A stretch of 64,000 nt of DNA from Slackia sp. Lineage in GTDB: Bacteria; Actinomycetota; Coriobacteriia; Coriobacteriales; Eggerthellaceae. The position numbers were made by a program, and so were the translations under genes. The stretch is from positions 1 through 64,000 of the forward strand of contig JAUNBA010000002.1 of assembly GCA_030527325.1 (NCBI GenBank), given 5' to 3'. Shown one piece after another: positions 45,007 to 52,679 of this stretch (positions are counted from its first letter, which is position 1; each line of letters starts with the position of its first letter). The notes under the pieces are model-generated. The model was not told the origin of the DNA. It saw only the letters and a program-made list of their open reading frames with translations, and searched no databases.

Positions 45007-45082
45007 TGGTGCCCCCTATAGGATTCGAACCTACGGCTTTCTGCTCCGGAGGCAGACGCTCTATCCCCTGAGCTAAGGGGGC
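45007..45082 (-). tRNA. tRNA-Arg (anticodon CCG)
   Basis: 76 nt on the minus strand with CCA encoded at 45007-45009. The anticodon stem TCTGC/GCAGA carries the loop CTCCGGA, giving anticodon CCG for CGG. The acceptor stem begins GCCCCCT and pairs with the sequence before ACCA. Confidence 0.93.
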
Positions 45083-45137
45083 ACATTAGCGTTCGAGATT
45101 ATACGCTAAAATGTGCGAATAGGAGAAAAGAGGAGCC

Positions 45138-46463
45138 ATGCGTGAAGAAATAATCATAGAACGCCTTTCTTACGGCGACGCCGCCGTCGGAAAATGCGCC
45201 GATGGAAAGACGATTCTCGTCGACGGCGGATGCCCTGGCGACATCGCCGTCATCGAAGTGACCGCCGATAAAAAGGGCTACCGCGAAGGGTGCGTGGTCG
45301 ATTTGACGACGGCATCGCCCGACCGCGTCGCGCCCGTCTGCCCCTATGCCGCCGAATGCGGCGGCTGCGGATGGCAGCATATCTCATACGAGCGCCAGCT
45401 TGCCGCCAAGCGCGACAACGTCGTCTCGCAGCTGGTGCGCACCGCGCATATGGACGTCGCGCGCGCCGAGGCCCTCGTCGAACAGACCGTCCCCTCGAAG
45501 CGCACCATGGGATACCGCAACAAGCTGGAATTCGGCTGCGCGCGCGACGAACGAGGCGGCTTTTCGACCGGCCCCTATCGCAAGCATACCAACGAAATCC
45601 TCCGCATCGACCGCTGTCCGCTCGCCCATAAGGCCATCGAGGGCGCGCCGAAGGCGATCCGCGGCGCGCTGCGCTATCTCAGCGGAAGCAACGACTTGGG
45701 AGTCTACCGCGTCGGCGTGCGGCACTCGGCACGCACCGCCTCCACCGAAATAGCGCTTTGGACCAACACCGGCGCGTTTCCCCGAACGGCCGTCGCCAAA
45801 ACCCTCTCCCAGGCGCTCAAGGCGACGAGCATCGTGCGCGTCATGACCTCCGACCGCGGCAAGGCCCGCAAACTCAAAGGCGTCGAAGTGCTCGCGGGGA
45901 AAGGCTATTGGACCGAAACCGTCGACGACCGCGCGTTCAAGGTAAGCGCTCCGTCGTTTTTCCAGGTCAATACCGCGCAGGCGGAACGCCTCGTCGATCT
46001 GGCGGTCGAGGGGCTGCAGCTTGACGACGACGCTGTCGTCGCCGATCTGTATTGCGGCGTAGGGACGTTCACGCTCCCCCTCGCCGAGCGCTGCGATACC
46101 GTATTCGCCGTTGAAAGCTACGGAAGCAGCGTGCGCGACCTGCGCCGCCTGTGCGAGGAGGGAGGCTACGACAATATCGAGCCCATAGGAGGGGACGCGG
46201 CGCGCGAGCTTCCCGAGCTCGGATCGCTCGACGCGCTCGTGGTCGATCCGCCGCGTGCGGGCCTTGCGCCCGAAATCGTGACCGGCATCGCCGAAGCGGG
46301 TCCCGAACGCGTCGCGTACGTCAGCTGCGACCCCGCCACCTGGGCGCGCGATACCGCGCGCCTGGAGCAGGCGGGCTATGAACTGCAACGGGCGACGCCG
46401 GTCGACATGTTCCCCCAGACCTACCATACGGAAACCGTTTCCATTTTCCGACGAATCGGCTAG
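45138..46463 (+). CDS. 23S rRNA (uracil-5-)-methyltransferase, RlmD/RumA family
   Basis: 441-residue SAM-dependent RNA methyltransferase. An N-terminal TRAM domain (residues 1-60) binds RNA. C68, C74, C77 and a Cys near 162 form the [4Fe-4S] site (CPYAAECGGCGWQ and DRCPLA). The SAM motif is ADLYCGVGTFTLPLA, and the catalytic Cys lies in AYVSCDPATWARD. The C-terminal QTYHTETVS is conserved. Whether it makes m5U at one or two 23S positions (RlmD or RlmCD) cannot be told. An AGGAG-like site precedes the ATG. Confidence 0.9.
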   Translation: MREEIIIERLSYGDAAVGKCADGKTILVDGGCPGDIAVIEVTADKKGYREGCVVDLTTASPDRVAPVCPYAAECGGCGWQHISYERQLAAKRDNVVSQLVRTAHMDVARAEALVEQTVPSKRTMGYRNKLEFGCARDERGGFSTGPYRKHTNEILRIDRCPLAHKAIEGAPKAIRGALRYLSGSNDLGVYRVGVRHSARTASTEIALWTNTGAFPRTAVAKTLSQALKATSIVRVMTSDRGKARKLKGVEVLAGKGYWTETVDDRAFKVSAPSFFQVNTAQAERLVDLAVEGLQLDDDAVVADLYCGVGTFTLPLAERCDTVFAVESYGSSVRDLRRLCEEGGYDNIEPIGGDAARELPELGSLDALVVDPPRAGLAPEIVTGIAEAGPERVAYVSCDPATWARDTARLEQAGYELQRATPVDMFPQTYHTETVSIFRRIG

Positions 46464-46559
46464 CCGCCGCCATCGCCGTCCGCAAACGTGGCGAAGGGGT
46501 ATACTGAAAGCATAAGACATCATGCACGATCGTCTCTGACGAGACGGAAGGAGGGCATC

Positions 46560-46994
46560 ATGGGTCTTGAAAAAATCCTCGTCGCTTACGACGGATCGCA
46601 GGCCTCGACGGCGGCGCTCGACTTGGCCGCTTCCATGGCGGACGGCAACGACGACATGCGCATCGACGTTGTCAATGTGGTGGCCGTGCCCCTGCTCAAC
46701 GACGAGCAGCTCAACAGCTTCGCATCGGTCCTCGACCTGATGGAGCGCGATGCCGAAGGACTTTTGAAGCAGGCCGTCGCGCATCTCGACGATGCGGGCG
46801 TCGAAAACGACGTCGAAACCTTCATCCTCAACGGCACCGATGCGGCAAGCGAGATAGCCAAGCTCGCCGAACAGGGCCGCTATGACATGGTGGTCATCGG
46901 CAGCCGCGGGCTGGCAGGAATCAAAGGCTACCTCGGCAGCGTCAGTCACAAACTGCTCGGCATCTGCGCCGTGCCGGTGCTTATCGCCAAATAG
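46560..46994 (+). CDS. Universal stress protein
   Basis: 144-residue UspA-fold protein beginning MGLEKILVAYDGS. The nucleotide loop is VIGSRGLAGIKGYLGSVS, with 8 rather than 9 residues between the second Gly and the terminal GS of the G-2x-G-9x-G(S/T) ATP motif. The start is set by GGAAGGAGGG at 8-17 nt upstream. A TATACT box at 46500-46505 is the likely -10. Confidence 0.88.
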   Translation: MGLEKILVAYDGSQASTAALDLAASMADGNDDMRIDVVNVVAVPLLNDEQLNSFASVLDLMERDAEGLLKQAVAHLDDAGVENDVETFILNGTDAASEIAKLAEQGRYDMVVIGSRGLAGIKGYLGSVSHKLLGICAVPVLIAK

Positions 46995-47007
46995 CAAAAC
47001 GCCGAAC

Positions 47008-47066
47008 GAACCGCGTTTTCGAATCCGGCGCCCCGAAACGGAGTCCCCTCGAAAAACGCGGTTCGC
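47008..47066. repeat. Long inverted repeat after the usp gene
   Basis: GAACCGCGTTTTCGA (47008-47022) and TCGAAAAACGCGGTTC (47051-47066) pair over 15 bp with a single extra A and a 28-nt loop. An 8-T run follows 30 nt later. It may be part of the usp terminator or a structured 3' end. Confidence 0.55.
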
Positions 47067-47108
47067 CGCGCCGCGGAAAACGACTCTCCCTCTTCGTTTT
47101 TTTTTATC

Positions 47109-47137
47109 TTGCACCGCTTCGTCGATTGTAGTATCGT
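47109..47137 (+). promoter_or_regulatory. Promoter of tRNA-Gly
   Basis: TTGCAC (47109-47114) and TATCGT (47132-47137) are 17 bp apart. Initiation is expected near 47144, 10 nt before the tRNA. Confidence 0.6.
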
Positions 47138-47153
47138 ATGCGAATGCACTTAT

Positions 47154-47227
47154 GCGGGTGTAGTTCAATGGTAGAACCTGAGCCTTCCAAGCTCATGACG
47201 CGGGTTCGATTCCCGTCACCCGCTCCA
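47154..47227 (+). tRNA. tRNA-Gly (anticodon TCC)
   Basis: 74 nt. The acceptor GCGGGTG pairs with CACCCGC, the anticodon stem GAGC/GCTC carries the loop CTTCCAA, and TCCA ends the gene. Anticodon TCC reads GGA. Confidence 0.95.
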
Positions 47228-47237
47228 CGGACACCTG

Positions 47238-47262
47238 GTCGAAGTATTCTTCGACTTTTTTT
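47238..47262 (+). terminator. Intrinsic terminator after tRNA-Gly
   Basis: GTCGAAG (47238-47244) and CTTCGAC (47249-47255) with a 4-nt loop, followed by a run of seven Ts. Confidence 0.88.
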
Positions 47263-47342
47263 ATATCGCGTGGTGCACGGCCTTTTCACGACAGCGTCCC
47301 GTTTCTTGGAAAACGAAGGACGTGACGGAAAGGCGCAATCGC

Positions 47343-47419
47343 CGGGATGTGGCGCAGTTTGGTAGCGCGCCTGCTTTGGGAGCAGGATGTCGCAGGTTCG
47401 AATCCTGTCATCCCGACCA
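47343..47419 (+). tRNA. tRNA-Pro (anticodon TGG)
   Basis: 77 nt. The acceptor CGGGATG pairs with CATCCCG, the anticodon stem CCTGC/GCAGG carries the loop TTTGGGA, and ACCA ends the gene. Anticodon TGG reads CCA. Confidence 0.95.
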
Positions 47420-47427
47420 TCGATCAC

Positions 47428-47452
47428 AAGCCGGCCTTCATGCCGGCTTTTC
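47428..47452 (+). terminator. Intrinsic terminator after tRNA-Pro
   Basis: AAGCCGGC (47428-47435) and GCCGGCTT (47442-47449) with a 6-nt loop, continuing into TTCC. Confidence 0.75.
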
Positions 47453-47501
47453 CGTATCAAGGCGCACGACACGCATCCGAATCCCGTCCGAAAGGCAACG
47501 C

Positions 47502-48191
47502 ATGTCCGACACGCTGATGCAAGAAGCGCACGATGCCGTAGAAGCGGCGGGGCTTGCCCTCGAATACGACGACGAAGGACTCGTCCTGCGCGAAGGGGCC
47601 ATGGCTTTGCCGTCGGGATTCGGGCCCCTGGCGCCCCGCATCAAAGAACAGGCCCTGCATCGCGAATTGCTCGTACGGGCGGCGCGCATCAAAGGCGTCG
47701 CCGAACCGCGCGGCCTCGATGCCACAGCCGGGCTCGGATGCGACTCGCTGCTGCTCGCCGCGGCGGGATTCGATATGACGTTGTACGAACGCAACCCCGT
47801 CGCCTGTGCCCTGCTCGAAGATGCGCTGCGCAAAGCGGCCGATGATGCACGCTTCGCCCATGCCGCACGGCGGATGCGCGCCGTGCACGGCGATAGCATC
47901 GAAGCGCTGAAGCGATGCCGTGGCACGTTCGATCTGGTCTACCTCGACCCCATGTTTCCCAAAAAACGGAAGAGCGCGGCGACGAACAAGAAATTCCAGC
48001 TCATCCACCGCATCGAAGCGCCCTGTGCGGACGAAGAGCGGCTCTTGCAGGCCGCATTCGAAGCCAAGCCGCGCAGAATCGTCGTGAAGCGTTCGGTCAA
48101 AGGGCCATACCTCGCAGGCGTCAAGCCTCATTACAGCATCGCGGGCAAAGCGGTGCGCTATGACTGCTTCAGCTTCGCTCGTCCCGTATAA
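47502..48191 (+). CDS. rsmJ: 16S rRNA (guanine-1516-N2)-methyltransferase
   Basis: 229-residue SAM-dependent methyltransferase of the RsmJ (YhiQ) family. LDATAGLGCDSLLLAAAGF is the SAM-binding motif and LVYLDPMFPKKRKSA the characteristic catalytic motif. IVVKRSVKGPYLAG near the C-terminus also fits. The start is the ATG at 47502 with GAAAGG upstream. Confidence 0.88.
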   Translation: MSDTLMQEAHDAVEAAGLALEYDDEGLVLREGAMALPSGFGPLAPRIKEQALHRELLVRAARIKGVAEPRGLDATAGLGCDSLLLAAAGFDMTLYERNPVACALLEDALRKAADDARFAHAARRMRAVHGDSIEALKRCRGTFDLVYLDPMFPKKRKSAATNKKFQLIHRIEAPCADEERLLQAAFEAKPRRIVVKRSVKGPYLAGVKPHYSIAGKAVRYDCFSFARPV

Positions 48192-48193
48192 AT

Positions 48194-48223
48194 AACGCCT
48201 CGCGTAAGCGAACGCGAGGCGTT
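48194..48223. terminator. Bidirectional hairpin between rsmJ and rdgB
   Basis: Perfect 12-bp arms AACGCCTCGCGT (48194-48205) and its complement (48212-48223). The two flanking genes converge on it. The U tracts are short on both sides. Confidence 0.65.
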
Positions 48224-48263
48224 TGACGAACGAACACGCCGAACGGCTTCGGCGGCGCGGGCG

Positions 48264-48854
48264 TTACGCAAGAGCGTCTTTAAGCGCACGCAACGCATTT
48301 CCGCGATGGCTGATAGCGTTTTTCTCGTCCTGGCTCACTTCGGCCAAGCTCGTCTTTCCTCCGAACGCATCGGGTAAAAACAGCGGATCGTAGCCGAAGC
48401 CTTTTGCGCCCGCCGCGCTGCGAGCGATGCGGCCCTCGACCGAGCCCGAAGCGCACACCTCGCGCCCCTGTTCGTCGATGAACACGAGCGAGCATACGAA
48501 ACGGGCCGTACGATGCCCGTCTTCCACGTCGGCGAGCTCTTCGAGCAGCTTGGCGTTGTTCGCCTCGTCATCTCCGTGCGTGCCCGCATACCGCGCCGAA
48601 AGGACCCCGGGAGCGCCGCCGAGCGCATCGACGACCAGGCCCGAATCGTCCGCCAACGCCGCGTAGCCCGTATGCGCATGCGCAGCGCGTGCCTTGATGC
48701 GCGCGTTGCCCTCGAACGTATCGGCGTCTTCGATAGGCTCGTCATAAGGCGGGCATTGGGAAAGCGTGACGAATTCCCACCCTTCGAAATCGAGCGCCGA
48801 GCGGATTTCTTCCACCTTATGCGCGTTATTCGTCGCGATGACCACTTTTCTCAT
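48264..48854 (-). CDS. rdgB: XTP/dITP diphosphatase (HAM1 family)
   Basis: 196-residue house-cleaning pyrophosphatase that removes non-canonical purine nucleotides. The N-terminus VVIATNNAHKVEEI, ALADDSGLVVDALGGAPGV and KGFGYDPLF motifs are conserved, and SHRGNALRAL ends the fold. The start is the ATG at 48854. It follows rph at 54 nt, a common pairing. Confidence 0.93.
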   Translation of the reverse strand: MRKVVIATNNAHKVEEIRSALDFEGWEFVTLSQCPPYDEPIEDADTFEGNARIKARAAHAHTGYAALADDSGLVVDALGGAPGVLSARYAGTHGDDEANNAKLLEELADVEDGHRTARFVCSLVFIDEQGREVCASGSVEGRIARSAAGAKGFGYDPLFLPDAFGGKTSLAEVSQDEKNAISHRGNALRALKDALA

Positions 48855-48908
48855 GGCGTCGATCCTTTCTTTTCGCACTGCGCGGCGCATGCCGCACGTT
48901 AGGCGCCG

Positions 48909-49634
48909 CTATTCGAGTCCGACCGTTGCGCGCTGCAAACGAAGCAGCTCGTCGATTCCGTCTTGCGCCATATCGAGCATCTCGTTCAGGCGCGTGCGCG
49001 AGAAACTCACCTGTTCGCCCGTGCCCTGCACCTCGACGAGTTCGCCTTTGGCGTTCATCACCACGTTCATATCGATTTCCGCCTGCGAGTCCTCGCGATA
49101 GTCGAGGTCGAGCAGCAAACGCCCTCCGACCATGCCGACGCTCACCGCCGCAACCTGTCCGAACAAGGGATTCGTCTTCACCTTTCCGGAGGCGCGCCAC
49201 ATTTCGAAGGCGTCATAAGCCGCCACCCAGGCTCCCGTGATGGCGGCCGTGCGCGTGCCGCCGTCCGCCTGCAGAACGTCGCAATCGACGGTCATGGTGA
49301 TTTCGCCGCCCATGGCCGCCATATCGCACACATTGCGCAACGAGCGGCCGATCAGGCGTTCGATTTCCTGGCTGCGTCCTTTACGGCCTTTGGTCTCGCG
49401 CGGCGTGCGCTTCGCCGTGGAAGCGGGAAGCATGGCATACTCGGCGGTCAACCAGCCCAGGCCGCTGCCCTTGCGCCACGCCCCGACGCGTTCCTCGATC
49501 GTGGCGCTGCACAACACGTGCGTATCGCCGAATTTCACCAGGCAGCTGCCTGCGGCGTTCTTCATCACATTGCGCTCGAGCGTCACGGGGCGCAAGGCGC
49601 GGTCTTTACGGTTGTCGGTACGCATGCCGAACAT
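48909..49634 (-). CDS. rph: Ribonuclease PH
   Basis: 241-residue phosphorolytic 3'-exoribonuclease that trims tRNA 3' ends. Typical segments are RPVTLERN, VLCSATIEERVGAWRKGSGLGWLTAEY and the GGTRTAAITGAW phosphate-site motif. AGGAGG lies 7 nt before the ATG. Full length. Confidence 0.94.
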   Translation of the reverse strand: MFGMRTDNRKDRALRPVTLERNVMKNAAGSCLVKFGDTHVLCSATIEERVGAWRKGSGLGWLTAEYAMLPASTAKRTPRETKGRKGRSQEIERLIGRSLRNVCDMAAMGGEITMTVDCDVLQADGGTRTAAITGAWVAAYDAFEMWRASGKVKTNPLFGQVAAVSVGMVGGRLLLDLDYREDSQAEIDMNVVMNAKGELVEVQGTGEQVSFSRTRLNEMLDMAQDGIDELLRLQRATVGLE

Positions 49635-49729
49635 AAGGTTCCTCCTTCAAGGGCGCATGGCGCCCGCACGTATCCAAGGTTCGCAGAGTTTCGCAAGCCC
49701 GCCGTCTGCATCGCGAGCATCGAACGGAT

Positions 49730-50662
49730 CTACCACGCAGGCAGATCGACATGCACGGGACGGCCTATTTCACGATTGAACACGCGCGAGCCGAACGACT
49801 GGAAATCATCGACCGCATGCGACGACGTGAAAAACTCGTGCGTCGGCTCGTTATCGGGCGATGCCAGCTGGCCGCGCAGGGCCAGCGTCGCGCGCACGTC
49901 TTTGGCCATCTCCTCCGCGGAAGAAACGAGCAGCACGCCATGGCCCATCACGCCGCCGATCAAGGCCTTGAGCATGGGGTAATGCGTGCAGCCGAGCACG
50001 AGCGTATCCACGCCGCAGCGACGCAGCGGCTCAAGATAATCCTGCGCGATTTCTTGGAATGCGGGGCGGATATACACCTTCGACGCTTTGCTCGTAAGGT
50101 CTTCGATCGGGCCGTTGCTGATGCGGATGCCCTGCTCGACGATGTCGACGAATTTCGGCGTGGCGGTGGAAAAGACCGTGATGCCCGCGTCGATATGACG
50201 GATGGCGCGCGGATAGCAATCGCTTTCCACCGTGCCCTTCGTGGCTATGACGCCGACCCGGCGATTCTTCGTGGCGCGCGCCGCAGCACGAGCCCCCGGC
50301 TCGACCGCGCCGATGACGGGGACGGAAAACGTGCGCTGGGCATGCTCGAGCCCCGCAGCCGTGGCGGTATTGCAGGCGATCACCAGCAATTTCACACCGC
50401 GTTCGACCAGCCACGTGCAAATCTGCTGCACGAAGCCGTCCACTTCCTCCTGGGAACGAGGGCCGTAGGGACAGCGCGCCGTATCGCCGAAATAGACGAT
50501 CGATTCATTCGGCAGCTCTTCGACGATTTCGCGCGCGACGGTCAAGCCGCCGAAACCGGAATCGAAAATGCCGATCGGCGCGTCGTCATAGGAAGGAAGC
50601 GATTCGCTTACGCCCCGCGTGCTAGCGAGAGCGGGATTGGTGTCTTCGTTCGAATTCTGCAT
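49730..50662 (-). CDS. murI: Glutamate racemase
   Basis: 310-residue enzyme making D-glutamate for peptidoglycan. IGIFDSGFGGLTV holds the first catalytic Asp/Ser region, VIACNTATAAGL and LVLGCTHYPML hold the two catalytic cysteines. The N-terminus has about 30 extra residues before the fold. The start is the ATG at 50662. Confidence 0.93.
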   Translation of the reverse strand: MQNSNEDTNPALASTRGVSESLPSYDDAPIGIFDSGFGGLTVAREIVEELPNESIVYFGDTARCPYGPRSQEEVDGFVQQICTWLVERGVKLLVIACNTATAAGLEHAQRTFSVPVIGAVEPGARAAARATKNRRVGVIATKGTVESDCYPRAIRHIDAGITVFSTATPKFVDIVEQGIRISNGPIEDLTSKASKVYIRPAFQEIAQDYLEPLRRCGVDTLVLGCTHYPMLKALIGGVMGHGVLLVSSAEEMAKDVRATLALRGQLASPDNEPTHEFFTSSHAVDDFQSFGSRVFNREIGRPVHVDLPAW

Positions 50663-50801
50663 GCCTTTTAGAATACCCCCATTCTCCGCCGCGGGCAAAT
50701 ACCCGACATCGACGCTACAAAACCGCCGGCGCGCGCGAAACGAACGGCACGCCGCAGCGCGCCGACGGTGCAACCCGGCCGAAAAAGACCGGCGCCGATA
50801 C

Positions 50802-50839
50802 AAAGAAACCCCCTGGACGGACGCTGCCGTTCAGGGGGT
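50802..50839 (-). terminator. Intrinsic terminator of ssrA
   Basis: ACCCCCTG (50808-50815) pairs with CAGGGGGT (50832-50839), extended inward by further pairs. The minus strand continues with TTCTTTG. It lies 11 nt after the tmRNA 3' end. Confidence 0.75.
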
Positions 50840-50849
50840 CGAAATCGAT

Positions 50850-51217
50850 TGGTGGAGGCGCGGAGAATCGAACTCCGGTCCATACTATGCGATCCCTCAG
50901 GCTCTACAAGCTTATTCCGTGGTCGAAATTCGAACCGTTGCGGCCTACGGACACGCGTTGGCGGTTCTAGCCCGTTCGATCTTAGCCGAAACCATACAGG
51001 CTACGTGCTTCGGCGCAGTTCCCTGCAATGACGTCGCGCCCGGAGCGGGAACGATCCGGGGTTGACGGGCCGCGTAAATTAAGCAGCCATGGCGAGCGCC
51101 GGAGCGCTCTGAGTGTTAGCTTTGCCAATTAACTTGACGGTACCCCTGTTTAACGTGGCGAGGAGACCACGACCTGCTCCTCAGTTCAAACATACCATGT
51201 CGAAACCAGTCGCCCCC
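50850..51217 (-). ncRNA. ssrA: tmRNA (one-piece)
   Basis: 368 nt on the minus strand. The 5' end GGGGGCG (51211-51217) pairs with CGCCTCC next to the 3' ACCA, with one G-U pair. CTGGTTTCGAC follows the 5' end, and the T-arm has loop TTCGATT. The tag reading frame (51079-51126, stop TAA) encodes GKANTQSAPALAMAA, probably after the charged Ala. Together with SmpB, encoded two genes upstream, it rescues stalled ribosomes. Confidence 0.93.
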
Positions 51218-51313
51218 GATACGCGCCCGATATTTCAGGCGGCTCATGCGGCGATGTGCTCCACCGGCTTGGGTTTTCAAGATACCCGCGACGTCTATGA
51301 CGTCGAATCGTTC

Positions 51314-51341
51314 ATTATATTCGTTATGCATACGATGTCAA
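51314..51341 (-). promoter_or_regulatory. Consensus sigma-70 promoter of ssrA
   Basis: On the minus strand a perfect TTGACA (51336-51341) and a perfect TATAAT (51314-51319) are 16 bp apart. The start near 51307 gives a precursor with about 90 nt of 5' leader, to be removed by RNase P. It is the best match to the vegetative consensus seen in this window. Confidence 0.8.
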
Positions 51342-51373
51342 ATGCCGATCGCACGCGCACGACGACGGATGCG

Positions 51374-52078
51374 CTATTGCAGGTATTTCTTGATATCGAG
51401 CCCGCCCATGATATCATCCATGGCCTCTTTGAGCTCCTTGGCGGCCAAAGCGCCCTCGCGGGCGAGCTGCACGCTGCCTTTGGCCATGTCTTTCATCTCT
51501 CCCTGCGTCATGCCCATCATGACGACCTTGTCGTCGGGATCGATTTCCTCCTCGGCGGGACACCAGTCGTAATGCTCGCAGCGCTCGCACGCGCCGTCGC
51601 AGCCCGCTTCGTAATAGGCCTCGGCGGCGTTTTTGGCCGCGCGCTCTTCATCGGTCAGCGCAGGCTCTTCTTCGCAGACGGTCTCCTCGTGCTTTTCGGA
51701 CGCCTCGTCGTCTTTCGATGCCCGCTCGTCGTCGCGATCGGAAGAATCGGGCTTTTCGTCCTGCGCGTCTTCCTCGAAGTCATCGGGACACCAATCGTAA
51801 TACGGACACGCATCGCAATCGCCGTCGCAACGCTCCTCGTAGTATTTCTCCCATTCCGCGCGCATCGTAGCGTCGTCTTTCGGCTCGAACTTCTCTTTCA
51901 AGCGCCGGTATTCTTCATACTCGCGGCGTTCGCGCGCCTTCTTGCCCACGTGCGCGCGATGGCCGCCTTTCTTCTCAGACTTCTCGCCCTCAAGGTCGAG
52001 ATCGCCGAAAACCGCCTCTTTCGCGACGTTTTTCGCCACGCGGCCCGCCGTGCGCGTGGCCTTCCTGAACAAACCCAT
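51374..52078 (-). CDS. Unknown protein with duplicated CDGxCxxCxxYDWCP motif
   Basis: 234-residue protein I do not recognise. A basic N-terminal helix (MGLFRKATRTAGRVAKNVAKEA without its last residues) precedes a highly charged region. Two copies of a cysteine motif follow: C84-x3-C88-x2-C91-x5-C97 and C160-x3-C164-x2-C167-x5-C173, each preceded by YYE and ending YDWCP. They are separated by a strongly acidic Asp/Glu/Ser linker. The C-terminal ~50 residues look like an amphipathic helix. Each motif has four cysteines and could hold zinc or an iron-sulfur cluster. It lies 20 nt after smpB and before ssrA, which suggests, but does not prove, a link to ribosome rescue. Confidence 0.75.
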   Translation of the reverse strand: MGLFRKATRTAGRVAKNVAKEAVFGDLDLEGEKSEKKGGHRAHVGKKARERREYEEYRRLKEKFEPKDDATMRAEWEKYYEERCDGDCDACPYYDWCPDDFEEDAQDEKPDSSDRDDERASKDDEASEKHEETVCEEEPALTDEERAAKNAAEAYYEAGCDGACERCEHYDWCPAEEEIDPDDKVVMMGMTQGEMKDMAKGSVQLAREGALAAKELKEAMDDIMGGLDIKKYLQ

Positions 52079-52098
52079 CGAATAACCCCCCTCGGTCG

Positions 52099-52563
52099 TT
52101 ATCGCACGTGCGCCTTCAGGGCGCGCTCGATCTCACGCTTCGAATCACGCTCGGCCATGGCGGCGCGCTTATCGTAGAGCTTCTTGCCCTTCGCAAGCGC
52201 GATCTCGAGCTTCACCAGGCCGTTGGTCGCAAAGTACATCTGCAACGGCACGAGGGCCATGCCCTTTTCGCGCGTTTTCTCTTCGAGATAGCGGATCTGA
52301 TTGCGATGGAGCAGCAGCTTGCGTTTACGGTCGGGATCAGGATTGGCGATATTGCCGTGAGAATACGGTGCGATATGCAGCGCATGCAGCCAAACCTCCC
52401 CGTGCCTGATCAGCGCGAAGCAATCGACGAGCTGGCAGTTGTTCTCGCGCAAAGAGCACACTTCGGTGCCGGACAAGACGATGCCCGCCTCGAACGTTTC
52501 CACGATTTCGTATTCGTGCAATGCCTTGCGATTCTTCGCTATCTGCTTTTTTTCACGCGCCAC
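52099..52563 (-). CDS. smpB: SsrA-binding protein SmpB
   Basis: 154-residue tmRNA-binding protein. KQIAKNRKALHEYEIVETFEAG, the SLRENNCQL segment and the C-terminal KGKKLYDKRAAMAERD tail, which enters the mRNA channel, are conserved. It lies between rnr and the unknown Cys-motif gene, close to ssrA. Confidence 0.96.
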   Translation of the reverse strand: MAREKKQIAKNRKALHEYEIVETFEAGIVLSGTEVCSLRENNCQLVDCFALIRHGEVWLHALHIAPYSHGNIANPDPDRKRKLLLHRNQIRYLEEKTREKGMALVPLQMYFATNGLVKLEIALAKGKKLYDKRAAMAERDSKREIERALKAHVR

Positions 52564-52679
52564 GCGTCCGCCGCCCTTCCTTCATAGCGCCGCGGCTTTT
52601 CGCCGCGGCATCGATTCAGTATATCTTTTCGCCCTGGTTCTGTCGCCTCGAAAGCAATCGCAGGCGTCGAGCGCGCCGA

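Noticed and set aside
42396..45071. An 891-codon open frame spanning ndk, the TPR gene, cyclophilin and part of tRNA-Arg on the opposite strand
   Set aside because: It crosses several real genes, an intrinsic terminator and a tRNA, and shows no domain.
52589..52609. CCGCGGC hairpin between rnr and smpB as a terminator
   Set aside because: No T run follows on the minus strand; it is probably just GC-rich spacer.
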